Position numbers and translations under genes: made by a program. From Ailanthus altissimus (taxonomy: Eukaryota; Streptophyta; Magnoliopsida; Sapindales; Simaroubaceae): a stretch of 64,000 nt of DNA. Below, one piece after another: positions 1 through 13,500 of the stretch. Position 1 is the first letter of the stretch; each line of letters begins with the position of its first letter. The stretch covers positions 689,501 to 753,500 of the forward strand of contig OX327703.1 in NCBI GenBank assembly GCA_946807835.1, read 5' to 3'. Under the pieces are notes generated by a model. It saw nothing but the letters and a program-made list of their open reading frames with translations, was not told where the DNA came from and did not search any database.

Positions 1-683
1 GTGGCCCCGGACATGGTGTAAGGTAATTTAAAAACCATTAAAAATATTATAATTATGCGAGCCATTTAGCAGTAAAGATTTGGATTGGGTTAATTTAACT
101 GAATTTCTTTTTCCAATTTTGCAGCATTGGTAGTCTTGGCAAGGACTTCAATGAAGATGGTGTCCTGAACATTACATTGACAAATTCAATCTTCACAGGA
201 TCTGATAACAGACTAAGAATCAAATCATGGGCAAGACCTAGCAAAGGTTTTGTGAGAAATGTGCTTTTCCGAAACATCATTATGAACAATGTTCAAAACC
301 CCATTATAATTGATCAAAATTACTGCCCAAACAACCAAGGATGCCCTCGCCAGGTAACACATACACTCAATTCCCCAAATTACAAATAGATGAATCTATA
401 GTTAGTTCAATGGCGAAATTCTATTTTTTAACCTTTTGTTAATATTTTTGTTTCTCTTAAATAGACATCGGGTGTGAAGATTAGTGATGTGACATACAGA
501 AACATAAAAGGAACATCTTCTACTCCAGAAGCTGTGACATTTGATTGCAGCCCCAGCAATCCTTGCAGAGGAATCAGATTGCATGACATCAAACTTACTT
601 ATATGAATAAAGCAGCAACATCTTCTTGTAACAACATCGGTGGAACGAGCATCGGAGTGGTCCTGCCGAAGAGTTGTTTATAG
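1..683 (+). CDS. Polygalacturonase (GH28), 3' part only
   Basis: C-terminal part of a plant polygalacturonase, which hydrolyses alpha-1,4 linkages of de-esterified pectin in the cell wall. Exons: 1-22, 125-353 and 465-683 (stop TAG 681-683), with GT/AG introns 23-124 and 354-464. The first piece encodes GPGHG, the family motif with the catalytic histidine, and joins in frame to SIGSLGK. The second carries the substrate-binding RIK motif (LRIKSW), and the last has the paired cysteines typical of the C-terminus, ending PKSCL. The N-terminal signal peptide and the NTD and DD catalytic motifs lie left of the window. All visible parts are intact, so this looks like a working gene cut by the edge. 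Exo- versus endo-activity cannot be decided from this fragment. Confidence 0.93.
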
Positions 684-3600
684 AGAAGAAGAGTTCATTT
701 GTCGCTTTCTAGGGTTTGCTTTGAATTCGCACACCACATGGAAGCAGCTATTAAAGCTTACATGATCGAGTGTTTGCGGTAAATTCAAGTAGCTACAAGT
801 GAATTTGCTGATCATAATTAGCTTGCAAAGGTTTAATTTGTATGTAATCTTGTCGTTTTTTAATTTGAATGCATATTAATTGATCAATTCCTCATTGGAA
901 CTGTTTTTGCTTAAATGTTTTTATGACCTGGCTAGCTCGAAAGAAGGGTGCAATATCCGTGGACTTTACTTATAATCAATATGTTCTCGATACATATACG
1001 GCTTCAGTTAGTTTGATCGTGGAATATAATAGATCTTGGCCTTAACTTAAACTCAAATTAAGTCATCGATTAGTCAATATTGGGTTCGTATTCAATTAAT
1101 AGATAGTTATTTACTTTTCTTTTTTAAGGAAAATTATCATTACCCTCCTATAAATTATTTATATATCACTTTTTTTTTTGTTGAGTTTTCTAAATTATCA
1201 GTTAAGGACGTAATTGGTAATTTTGTAATATCTTTTTTCTCCCTTAAAACCCTCCGAAAATAGGGTAATGGTTTGCGTTTAGTTTCTTAATGATTGAGAA
1301 ATGTTTAATGTTTTCTTTAAGATTTTAATCATATGAGGTATTAGTGTGTAAATTTTATAGTTTAAAAACATTTATTGATGAACTAAAAAAGAATTTATAA
1401 ATTATGAAATTTTACCTATAAAGTTTTTGATAACATTGGACTTGACATACAAAGGTTTCATAATATCTCGTATTTTAAATATGGAATTCATATCTAATTT
1501 AAACGAATTAAAACTGTAAATATTGATAACATAAATTAAGATTTTAATTTAATTATTTAATTTAAATTGATTTATTTTTCGTTTTAAATACGTTTATTTC
1601 TTAATTGTATTTGATTTCTAAGCTTTAACATATTTATTTCTCTTTTAGATTTATTCTTTTTTTTAATTTATTGTAAATTTTATAAAGTCAAATTTTGATA
1701 AATTAAAAGGTGTATCATGTTTTCTATACTGTTTAAAACTCTTTATGATATCAGAACTTTTTCTGAATTAAAAGGTTTCTTAAAAAAAAAAACCCACAGC
1801 CATCACCGCCAAGCAAAGCAATTGTGCAATGATCAAGTGAGTTCTTTTTTTATTTGTTTTCTTATTATCTTGCTTTCTTGTTATTTTAGTTTTCAAACTC
1901 TACCTCTCTATAGTTTACTTGGTAGACTTCTCTTATTCCAGCCACCCTACTTTATGCATAATTCCTTTCTCTTCCTTTTTTGAAAACTCTATGATTGAAA
2001 CTTTTGACAGTGAAAGTATAGATTTTATATTTAAAAAAATCTTCACTTCATCTGGACAAAGTGAAGAGACTCATCTTTCCTAATTTTACTAGAATACTTC
2101 TTCATTCGTACCTATTTTTTTACCCATTAAACTTGTTGGCAAGTAGCCATATCTACATTAATTTTTTTTTTTCATTTAAAACCCCTCCCTCAATCTTCTT
2201 AATCTATTTATTCTCATCTATCATTCAAGTTTTTCTTCTCTCTCTCTCTTTCATCGTTACAAATTTTGACAAATTTCTTTTTGACTTTATGGCATTACCA
2301 TATTTTCTCTTTCTTTTTTTTTTTTTTATCACTATCTCCACCTTTTTAATTCTTAAAAAGAGTCTTTTACTTTTTTAGAATACATGACAATATTAGGTTG
2401 TTCTTAGAATTTTTATTCTCCTTCTTTCATTCTTATCAAAAACTTTAGCCAAGTATAATTTTGTATCGTTACTTCTTGATGAACTCCGTAGTGCAACGCT
2501 CTTCAAGGTCCTCACTTATAATGCTAGTTATGCTCAATTACAGGCTTCTTAATTTCCTTTTCTTTTATAATTATTTCTTCTTTTTCTTTTAATTTTTAAA
2601 ATTAACACTTGCAACCGCAATCAAAGCTTCCAACCTACTCCATTTTTCATCAATCTTGATTTTTATTTTTTTATAAAGCTCAACAACTTAAGTTAGTCTT
2701 CAAATTTATTTCTTATCTTTTTTTATAAAGCTCAACAATTTAAATTAATCTTCAAATTTATTCCCTATCTTTAATTTCTTATGTTGGGTCTTACAGTCCG
2801 AATAAGAAATAAGTCATACTTTCTCCACCTTTGTCGCGGTGAAACTGTATCACTGCCCACTCCAACCATTGCGGAGCTACCCTATCTTCCTCCCCAATAA
2901 AGAGTTTTAGACTTATTCCCTGATTATGCAAGACGCTCCGCTTGATAATCTTTTAACACAACAGCTCCACAACCTTCCTCTCTATTGATCGAACCACATC
3001 AACCAAATACAGACAATGAAATTAATTGTTCAAGTTTATCAAGTGCTTCATCACATCAACAATCTAGAAACCTCATATTTAGTTCGAGTACAAATCAACT
3101 TTTGAAAAAACAAAAAAAAAAAGTAACAGTCAAAAGCAACCTCTTTTTTCGGACTTTCATTTTTTATTCTTGAAGAATAAAATTAGACTCAAAAATTAAT
3201 ATTTTGATTTTATTATTTAGTTTAAATTAATTTTTTTTTTAGATAAGTTTATTTTTTAAATAATATTTAACTCTTATTAAATTTATTTTTCTTTTAAATT
3301 TATTCATTATTTTTTAATATATTATAATTTTAATTTTAAGTAATAAAAAAATATATCGTATTTTCTTTTCTCTCTAAAACTCTCCAAATATCCATATTCA
3401 TATCTATAATTCAAATTCTTCGACATACCAACGGTACGATTTCTAATGATGATAACATAAATATCGCCAGAAAATACTACGCTGTACAAGAAGTTCAACC
3501 AATAATTATGGGCCACGTCGGAATGGTTCTCATTGGAGTGTACGTGGCGGAATTTTATTTGTTACTTAAGTTTCAAAGGCTTTGGTTTGATCGTCTCTTT

Positions 3601-4516
3601 AATGGAAAATTGGATTATAAAATGATTGACTTGTGTTTAGAGCTGCGTGACTGGGCGAATATCTCGGCTGCAAGTGCTCCGGGTTTGTTCCACGTGGCAT
3701 GTGAGCAAAATGAAAGTTATTAATACACACATGCAACTCTCTATGTATCTCATCTTATAAGTAAGCTATTGTCTCATTATTATAACAAAACCCTAAATCA
3801 TGCAAGCACAATTTTTCTGTAGCAAATTTGGAAGTGACTCTTTGTAAATGTTGTGTTTATATAAAAGGACATAAAGCACAAAAAATTGAAGAAAACAAAA
3901 GTAGATAAAAGAAGTAAGAAATCGATCATTTATCTTAAAGTATGATTAATTAAAGACTAATAGAACAAAAAAAGTCATATTGCAATATGATCTCAATAAA
4001 CTTTATACCAAAACTTTTTAAATATGACAAGTAATGTTTTGTTTATATAGTAGGGGTACAAAGTGTATCTCAACTAACATATGATATCTAATATATTCAT
4101 TATTAATTGATATTATATAATTATTATAGTGATAAGAAATATAAAAAAATTAACAACTATTGATAAGTGGTAATTATTAATTGATGAAATATCAGTTGAG
4201 ATATGAAATATATAAGTATGGCACTACTCAAAAATAATTTAAAAATCTTCATGTGTATGGGTATTTTAAAAATGTTAAGTAAAAAAATAGTAATCACCTA
4301 ATAATTCAAAGATTGTTCAACAAATTTGCTTTTAAATATATCTTTTCACAAAAAATTATATACAATATCACATTTGCAATATGCAATATTTTATTAATAT
4401 TTTTTAATTTTAGTGCTAACATTATATTTGTTAGTAATTGAGTTACTAACAATTTTTTAAAGATTAATATTTTGATGGAAGTTGAAGTGGCCCCTTTAGG
4501 AACTAACCTCAAATGG
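684..4516. other. AT-rich intergenic DNA
   Basis: The 3' flank of the polygalacturonase (about 684-900) runs into AT-rich DNA without convincing exons. Open frames at 1717-1983 and 2061-2378 are low-complexity, T-rich and have no family motif. A slightly GC-richer patch at about 2780-3160 has a short open frame (2985-3173) that I do not recognise; it may be a decayed exon or repeat. A promoter-like cluster at 3499-3868 is listed separately. Confidence 0.7.
3499..3868 (+). promoter_or_regulatory. Promoter-like island: CCAAT, ACGT cluster, TATA
   Basis: A GC-richer island in very AT-rich DNA. It holds CCAAT (3499-3503), CACGTC (3514-3519), ACGTGGC (3542-3548), the palindromic G-box CCACGTGG (3690-3697) and a TATA-like TTTATATAAAAGG (3856-3868). 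Clustered ACGT cores are bound by bZIP and bHLH factors in plants. No coding gene starts downstream; the next kilobase is AT-rich. A short frame at 3508-3723 overlaps it but has no recognisable domain. This could be the promoter of a lost gene, of a non-coding transcript, or chance. Confidence 0.3.
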
Positions 4517-4524
4517 GATGTGGT

Positions 4525-5481
4525 TAGGGGTGACAAGGATGTGGGTTGAGGTGGGATTACAATTCCCTACCCCTATGCTCGATTGGTATTAGAATTTTCA
4601 TATCTACCTTATATTGGTTATATGTAATTCAAGTTTAGAGTATAGAATCTTTAAATAAGGGTGTGAATTCTCATTAGTACTCCATACCTAATTTTTATTT
4701 TAAATTTTTTAAATTCTCTTTTATTTGTACTAATTTAATGTTATGAAATAGTCTTTCACTTCGTATAATTATAATTTACTCAAAAAAATTATAAACATCG
4801 CATGAAAATATAAACTACATTGAATCTTCAATTACTAATTTTAAAAATCAATAACATGTATTAAAATTCAAAATTTATAAAAACTAATAGTTTTTTTAAC
4901 TTTAGTATCTAAATCATTATGTTTTATTTGTAATCCAAATATTAAATCTCTATTAAGATTTCTCGTAAACCTATATCACAAAGTAAAAGAAATTTTGAGT
5001 TAAATGAATGATGATTAAGAAATTAAGAATGGTAATAAAATTATTTATCTCTTTTATTTATTTTTTTTAATCTTATTTTTCTTCCTCAACAACAAATGAG
5101 TTCATTTTAATTTAAAAATGAGTGTTTAATATTAAATATAATTTTAAAAAGGAGTTAAGAATAAAAAATATGAATAATAATAATAAATAATGTAAATAAA
5201 TTTTATATACCCCTAAATTTAGCACGTAACTAACTTTAATTTGTATAAATAAATAAATTTTACTAACACTAACTTTTTTTAGTTTTATTTTTAAATCGGA
5301 TATTTAGAATGGGTCTACGAAAATCAACTTCCCCGAACCCAATCCAAATTTAATTCAGTTTAGATTATGGTACCTAAACTTGTTCTATTCTCAAAAAATA
5401 CTTAAAATGCAACCAAATTACTTTTTATTTGTGACGGATTCTCACGGGACCCCAACCCCATAGGAAATTCTGCCACCCCTA
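4525..5481. mobile_element. Decayed hAT-type non-autonomous element
   Basis: Left end TAGGGGTGACAA (4525-4536) is inverted at the right end as CTGCCACCCCTA (5470-5481). The flanks, 4517-4524 gatgtggt and 5482-5489 aatatggt, match at 6 of 8 positions with only G/A differences, which fits a worn 8-bp hAT target duplication. The interior is AT-rich and non-coding. Its right third is clearly related to the sequence ending near 6206. Confidence 0.6.
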
Positions 5482-5539
5482 AATATGGTTGAGGAGATAT
5501 ATGTGAAAATAGGGCTAAGAATGGAGAAAAATTACTCCT

Positions 5540-6206
5540 CTAAATAGTTGACAAGGCAGGGATGGGTTTATTAATTTGTTATTTTATAATATATGTAATA
5601 AATTATTTAAATAATATAATGTTATAATAAAAAGTAAAGATATTTAATGAAAAATTCTAAAATCTACACTTCTAGTTTATTATATATATATATATATATA
5701 TAATCATTAATCACATGCATATAAAAATTGCTGACAACATAACTTATAAACTATATGCTTTTAGACTTCGTTTAATTATAATACATTAAGTTTAGTACTA
5801 ACGATGGTTAATTTCACGAACAAATTAAAGCTATTTTCATTTTCTCTCAAAACCTAAAACAAAGAAAGAAATTAAAAATAAAAAAAAATATGAATAAGAA
5901 TAAAACTTTTAAAAATATAATGTAAATAAATTACTTGCAAATTTAGTACGTATTTAATTTTAATTTATATAAATAAATAAATTTTTTTAACATTAGAGGT
6001 TTTTCAATTTTATTTTTAAATTAAATATTTTGGTGGGTTTAAAAAAATTAATTATTTTCAAACTCAACTCGAATATAATTCAGATTTAAATTATTACACC
6101 CAAACTCGTCATATTTATAAAAAAATCTAAAATACAATTTAAATTACTTTTTATTTAAAATGTATTTTTATAGAATTCTTTTTGTAAAAAATTCTACCAC
6201 TCCTTA
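5540..6206. mobile_element. Second, more decayed copy of the 4525-5481 element
   Basis: From about 5870 to 6200 the sequence follows 5140-5480 block by block: the TGTAAATAAATT motif, a tract of repeated TATAAATAAATAAATTT, and a right end ATTCTACCACTCC corresponding to ATTCTGCCACCCC. The left end is probably near GTTGACAAGGCAGG (about 5549). Terminal repeats are damaged and I see no clear target duplication. Confidence 0.45.
5679..5702. repeat. (TA)n microsatellite
   Basis: About 24 bases of near-perfect TA dinucleotide repeat inside the second decayed MITE copy. Confidence 0.9.
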
Positions 6207-7754
6207 AGAGATATACGGACTTTGCCATCTAAACAAAGCAGATAAGGAGTGGTTTCACGATATTTCTCTTTTTTAAAAAAAAAAAAAAATTAGTTTCCCG
6301 CAATTTAAATGAAGAGAAATTTTAAAACAAAAAAAAAAAAACAAAACCTTATGCTTTAAGAAAATGGACCGATCCACTATTGTTAAATTGTTAGAGATTA
6401 TAGCTAAACCCAATTTATAGATGGGCTTGGAAATGTAAAATTGGACCCCGAACCAAATGTAGTGGGTTCATATTTCGGCTCCATAGGCTAGAAACTATGT
6501 CGATATTGGCTAATTACCTAAAGCCATCCAAGTTTGACGAGAAAATTGATGGCAACAAGAAGCTACCATAGTTCCATTGACCATCACAAAAACTCATTTT
6601 AAGCACATGGTTTTTAATTTTTTTCCTTTTTCAATCCTAATTTAAAAATACAAAACTCTTGAGGATGAAGAAGAAAAGTGTCCCACTAGTCAATGGATTT
6701 TCTCATTTCCATATTCCTTTGTTGCTGCTTTTTAGATTTGCCCACCTAAATCAAATGAAAGTTATCAAGCCATAACCCATTATATAAAAATACAATAATT
6801 GCTAAAAAATTTGTCAAAATTTTGAATCTTCTTTTGCTTTGAAATTTCTTTGTCATGTAGCATTTTCAATACTCTACGCTACTATAAATATCTTAGAGAT
6901 TTGGACTTTTTTTTTTTTGAAGTGCTTCTATTGAAGTTTTGATTAGATTGTGGTAGGTGTGTGTGATATTATTTGACTTCATTATAGTAGGACAAAAAAA
7001 ATTTAGCCATCGGTCAAAAAAAAAATTGGGTTAATTTTCAAGTAGATTATGATCAAATCTTTTTTTATTTTTGTTTTTTAGTGTTTTAAGTTCCTTGGGT
7101 TAGTTGTAGGATTATGTTATTTAATTATCAAGTTATGTACTTCACATTAGTTATCAATTCAAATGAGATACGGGTCTTGGTCTCCTTTCATGTGCATGTT
7201 TTAATGTTAATTAAGATTATTCAACCTGCTTCTAGTTATTTCCAATGTGATTGAAGAAAAAGAATAATGCTATGGTTATTTACCAAAAATCTTATCTTTA
7301 CAATTTTTTTAAAAAATAAGTATAAAGAGATTTAATTCGTGGACGATGGTGGTATCTATCTCTTACTTTCTAATGCGGCGAAAAGTGTTTTAATTCTATA
7401 AATTTTAATTTTTTAAATAAATATATTTGTGTTAACAGTCTAATAATAAAAAATTAGCAATATACTTTTACATCTATTTTGATAGAAGTTTTAAGTTCAA
7501 ATACTTTCTTTCCATGTCTTAAAAAAACTTTTTAAATAAGTGAATGCAAAATTACTCTCAAAATAAAAATAAATATCTTGGTAGATTTGAACATTATTAG
7601 AAAAAAAAAAATCTTCTCATTATATGTGCCAACTTTTAGATTTATCTCATCCATTCATCCAAATTCAATAAACAAACAATATTTTTTAAATTTTTGTTGC
7701 AATTAAGACTAAAAATATAATGCATTAGATGACATCTTTGTCGTAGATGATTAT

Positions 7755-7984
7755 AGGGGTGGAGTTCCATTAAGGTCTAGGGGGAGCCATGCCCCCAAGC
7801 TCTATTTTTTTTTTAATTTATAATGTATTTTTATATTTTATATTTTTAAAATAGATAGTTTTATAATTTAAACTCTTAAAATTTTAAATCTAATACTAAA
7901 ACTCCTATATAATTAAATTATAATTCAATATAATTTTTAATTTTAACATTTGAGCCTCATCTTAAATTTTAATTTAGACCTTAG
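7755..7984. mobile_element. Short MITE (hAT-like) with target duplication
   Basis: About 230 bp starting AGGGGTGGAG, non-coding and AT-rich. It is flanked by an identical 11-bp direct repeat, TAGATGATTAT, at 7744-7754 and 7982-7992. This equals an 8-bp hAT duplication plus a few shared end bases. The right terminal repeat is worn. The interior resembles 41102-41324. Confidence 0.6.
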
Positions 7985-10725
7985 ATGATTATACTATAAT
8001 AGATGCAAAATTCTAGATCTTTCTCATTCATTCATCCACAATCAATAAAGGGTTGTCTTTTTTTTGTTTTTATTTATTGAAAGTAATGCACTTCTTCATC
8101 TTATTAGAATGATTAAAACGTGCATTTTTCAGCTCGTTTTTATATTTAAAAAGAAAATTGCTTTTGACATATTTTTTTTCCTTCATTTATTTTGTTGTGT
8201 CGAAAAACATGTTATCTTTATTCATAACTTTGTATTATGACATTTTCTTAACAAACAAAAAAAAAAGCAAGTAAAAGAATTTAATACAATTAATTGAGAA
8301 ACATCATAAAACTCAAAGGGCGAGGTGACCCAATTGCAGTCTACAATCTTTGATCAATAAGGTCCTTTCAATGATTCAAAGACCTAAAAATATTAATTTA
8401 GACACAAATTGAAAGGTCCACGAAATTGAAAGCTTGGACTTGTTCAATTATTAAGGACAACAAGAAAATAATGATAAGTGGGTTGCCATTTGCCTAATTA
8501 TTTTTTGCAACTTCAATTATACCATTAGGTGCTTCACTATAATTGAAATTGCAATTAGAATACAATTTTACTACGTAATTAGGCTCAATCATAAACACCC
8601 ACATGTCCATCATCATCATCATCTCTCTAATTTCATATTTGGATTTTTGATAATTCAATAGATTCTTTCTCATTAATTAAATCTTTTTTTTTTAATTTTT
8701 CTTTGCATAGATTCCCATTAATCAATTTTTGCTTGGCTCATGATATAAAAAAAAAAAAAAGAATAACTAGGATTTGATGTCTAATTTGATTTACCTTTTC
8801 ATCCCAACAAAGAATGATTGAATCATGTGATGTAACAAAGATATGTAATCTCAAATTTAGGGACAATATCATCCACTTTTTTTCTCTATAATTTTGATTG
8901 AATAAATTGTATAATTGCAACTTCATTGTGGACACCTTCCTTATTATTTGCTTTAATTGCCCATTAAAAACCTTTTGTAAGGAAATAATTTTTTATATGT
9001 ATTGGATGCATATAAATCCAATCAATTCAATGAAATTAGGCCATGAATGCAAAACTAATAAGAAAGATATTGAAAATCAATAAAAAAAATTGTGATGTAA
9101 TCTAAGTTTGTAAGACATACTTAAAAATATTTAAATATTTTTGTTAGATTGAAATAAATATACAGAAACATACATCTATATAAATAAATAATTTAGTGGA
9201 CGACGTTACTTTATGTTATAATCACTCGTTATTTCCTTAATTCACTATTTAACTATTTTGAAAAAAAGGCATTAAATTTTTTTTTATGTAAAAATAAAAA
9301 GATTTATGATAACAGGAATCTTAAACTTTGATAAAAATGACAAATGGGCCTCCATTAACAAATTTTTTATTTAAAATTAATTTTTTTGCACTAAACAATT
9401 ATTTTTTAAATTAATTGTTTTTGACAAATCTCTTGTTTAGAGAATATATAAAAGTAATTTTTTTAAGTAAAAAAGAAAAAATAAAATAGTACTTTTAAAT
9501 GCATAGAAACTTAATAGAAAAGTGCACATCTATCATCAAATTTGAAAATATATATAATATTTATTTTATAAAAAGGGATTCATTTATCACTTTCATCTAA
9601 TATTAAGGGCTTATTTGGTTGAATTTTGAAAGTAAAACTTAAAAAAAAAAATTATTGATCATTTAATTGTCAATTAAAAAAATTATTTTAACGTATTAAA
9701 TTATCTAATTATACATTGTTAAAAGTATTTATCTATTATTAAATTATTAAAAATGACACTTAATAAAATTTATATTCAAATTCTAAATAATTTAATTTTT
9801 TATATATAAATTTAAATTTATGATGTATTTTCTCAAATTTAATTTTTTTAAAACACAAAGATCAAGTCAATTAATACATAATAATCAATGAATTACTATA
9901 AATTACTATATTTGGTATAAAAATTAAAAATAACATAATACTTATTTTTTATTTAAAAATAAAATAATCAACAAAATATTTTGTTAAGTTTTTATAAAAA
10001 TATGATAGTTGTAGAGATACGGAGATTTTGAGATATGATAATTTTTTTAAAAAATATATTAAAAATATATTAATTAAATATAGTTTATTTTTTTATTAAG
10101 GGTAGAATATGAAAATAGAAAAATATTATTATGATATATATGACATTATACAAATATTAAAGAGTTCAAAAAATTTTATTTACATTTAAAATTTTGTAAA
10201 TAAAAATAAAATTATTTTTTAATTTTTAAAAACTTCAATCTAATTGAAATCAAATGTCATCAAAAAAAATTTTAAAAAATTTTATATTAAAAAATTCTTT
10301 TAACTAATAAATTTTTTTAACCAAATGGATACTAAGAGTCTGTATGGCGTTAACCATTAAAATAAATAGATCGATGTTAATTATTATATTTTTTACACCA
10401 AAAACAAAGTAAAAAAACAGAGAGAAAAAAAATTAAAAAGAAAAAGTAATGGAGTAATACCTTTTTCATGTGAGATATTGTAAAATTAAGCATAAGAGAA
10501 CAAAATGAAGTAAAATTTAGTAATAAAAAGTTAGAGACACAAATACTCAAATTCATGAGGGTCGGTGGAGATACCACCATGATTCATGGCTGCTTTTGGG
10601 TCTTATTTATTTATTATTTCTTTTATTTTATTGAGCCCCATTTGGTCTTTTGCATAAAATAAATGAATGAAGGCCCCTCCTCTTCATTTTGTGGGGTACC
10701 TCTCTCAGGCCATTTTGTTTCTACT

Positions 10726-10728
<3 letters not shown>

Positions 10729-10769
<41 letters not shown>
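10729..10769. repeat. (AT)n microsatellite
   Basis: About 40 bases of uninterrupted AT dinucleotide repeat; likely length-polymorphic. Confidence 0.95.
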
Positions 10770-10772
<3 letters not shown>

Positions 10773-12020
10773 ATCAATGGCGGCTAAGTATTTTTGCAAT
10801 TCTGCCGATTTTATGATTTAGCAATTAGTGTCGGGATTTTAATTATTATTTATGCAATTAAGTTTGAGTTGAGTCTAAATTTTTTAATTAAAAGTAATTT
10901 ATTTTTTTATAATTACAAAGTATTAATATTGTATTAATTTATAATTATATAATATTAAAATTTCAGATATTTAATAGGGTTAAAAGATATTTTTATTTTT
11001 ATAATTTGATCCAATACTTAAATTTGTCTTGTTTAATTCAAATTATTCAATTGCATTCCCTTTTATTAAGTAGTTGTCGTTATATCTTATGAAAAAATTT
11101 ATTTTATATATAATAATATTTTTTACTTATGCTAAAATTCATATGTCGATTATTGTATCACGTGTTAATTATTAATTAGCATTGATAATAAAAAAATATA
11201 TAGGACATTTAAATAAGATCAAATTTTAATATTTATTTTTAAAATAAATTATTTAAAAATAAAAGAAGCCTTTGATTGAAGGTGGATCTCTATGGCGTCG
11301 ATGTCGTTGACGATGCGTTGCTATTGACCACTGATCTTGGATAATAAAAATAATCAATATTTATATCATTGATTATTGTGTAGATAAAAAAAATTAAATT
11401 TAATAATATAAATTTTAATTATTTTTTATCATTGGAGAACGGTGGCCAACTGACGAACAAACAATTATAAAAATTATTTTTTTATTTTAATTAATAACTA
11501 ATAATTATTTGTCACGTGTTAGTATATAAATATATTCATGTTAAGTTATAATATTGTCTCTCAATCGTCAAGTTTAATGGCACTTACTTAATAATAAGAG
11601 ATAAAATTAAATAATTTAAAATAAGAGGGACAAATTTAAATATTAGGTCAAATTATAAGAACAAAAATATCATTAAATCAGTATAATAATCAACTAGCTA
11701 TATACTTTTAGTTGAAAAGATAAAATCAAATAAATACAATATAAAAATAATATGTGAATAATATTGAATATAAAAATTGTTTTACACAAACTCAAAAAAT
11801 TACATAATTGGATGGGTATTGATCATTTAATTTATTCAATCAAATATGTTATGTTACATTAGTTTGTATAAATAGTTTGTATGTATACTCATAATATATT
11901 TATATTTAAATTGTATCTTAACATAATTTGAGACTCAGCTAAATCACCAGAATATATTAAAAGAGTTCGATTCCGAATCCTTTTAGGTGCATACATGGTC
12001 TCTCCTTATAAATAAGGAAG

Positions 12021-12021
<1 letters not shown>

Positions 12022-12057
<36 letters not shown>
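12022..12057. repeat. (ATT)n microsatellite
   Basis: Twelve tandem ATT units. A shorter (AAT)n tract follows at 12370-12393. Confidence 0.95.
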
Positions 12058-13500
12058 TGAAGTAGACATTTGAGTGGGTTTCAGTATTATGTAATAATTT
12101 TTAATGGTATGGAATAAATATTAGGATGAACCTCAATGTATAATAATTTTAAGTGGTGTTTTTTATGTATAGTTTAATCGATCGTGATTGTATGAAGTAT
12201 TCACAATCACTCGAATTTGAGCAAAATAAAGGATATAAGTTAGTATTTCAAATTAATCTTGAATATGCGAAATGCTTATAATTATCCAAATTCAAGTAAA
12301 AAATAACAAATATGAGTTAGTGTTTTATATAAAAAAAAATTTATTATCTCTATCAAAACTTTTTAAAAATGATAATAATAATAATAATAATAATTTCAAG
12401 TGGTCTTGATAATTTCCTTATTAACAATTTTAGTCTTTGAGTAGACTAGCACGATAAATCATTTGATACCTCTAATCATGAATCATTATTATGAATTTAC
12501 GTTTTTTATTTTCAAAATTATTGCAAATTACTTTCATTTGGAGAAGATAAAAGTAAAATTTAATATGATGATTTTTCTTATAGGAGACATATTACCATAA
12601 TAAAAGCTGTTAATACAATCATTAGATATTCTTATTCTTAGATCTTTGAAGTTCCATTAATGTCAATTGTGAATGACATAATTTCTATAATTGAATGCAT
12701 TACATTGTTTCTCATTTTTAACTCACTCTAAAAGCAATTTTAGCCATTTTAAATGAATATTGTTACATTTCTTAAATATTATCTTAAATAAAAAAATTAT
12801 TAAATAATAAAATTATATAATAGTTAATTTTAAAAATTACAAAATTTTACTATTTAATAATTATTTAACACATTAATTTAATATAAAAATTTTAAAATAA
12901 TATTTAAAAAATCTAACATTATTCTTTTTTAAAAGAACCAAAAAAAAAAGAACACCAAATTGTTTACTTTAATGGTATAATTTGTGCATTCCTCATTTTA
13001 GTTTAAACGTTCAAGTCTTAGAGAGCTCAGAGAATTTTAGTTATTTTTTTAATTATTTATTAGTTATTTGATGTTTGTATAATGTATTATTTAACTAGAT
13101 TTGAAATTGTAAATAATTATTGTAATGCTTTGAAAGTTATAATGTAATGAATAAAAAACAAGAAGCCAAAGAAAAAAACAAGTTTTATAGAAAAGAAATT
13201 GGGAGGTCTTTGTACTATTTTACAAAGTTGACAAATAAATTAAAATCAACTTTTACATTAAAATAAAACAAATGAAAGAAAAAAAAAGTGACTTGCAGTA
13301 ATAATACTGTGGTCATAATGAGAAATACAACAATGATGTGGGTCAAATTTTACCTGATAATAAGGCATACCGTTCTACTTTTGGTAAGTTCAGATACGGT
13401 ACTGCCACTTACTTTACTGGACCAAATAAAAAATAAATTAAAAGATAAAGCATCTTATTTGAAATTATAAAAATAAAAATAAAAATAAAAAATGAACTAT

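Larger units (their letters stand above)
6207..13500. other. Gene-poor AT-rich DNA
   Basis: About 7.3 kb with no exon I can support. It holds a MITE at 7755-7984, an (AT)n tract at 10729-10769, (ATT)n at 12022-12057 and (AAT)n at 12370-12393. Short open frames at 8738-8935, 8898-9083, 10377-10580 and 13288-13470 show no domain, no splice context and a codon make-up like the surrounding DNA. Confidence 0.75.

Noticed and set aside
2061..2378. 105-codon plus-strand frame with hydrophobic residues
   Set aside because: T-rich low-complexity DNA; Phe/Leu/Ile richness follows from composition, with no motif or splice context.
3508..3723. 71-codon frame in the G-box island
   Set aside because: No recognisable domain and no supporting exon nearby; kept only as part of the regulatory candidate.
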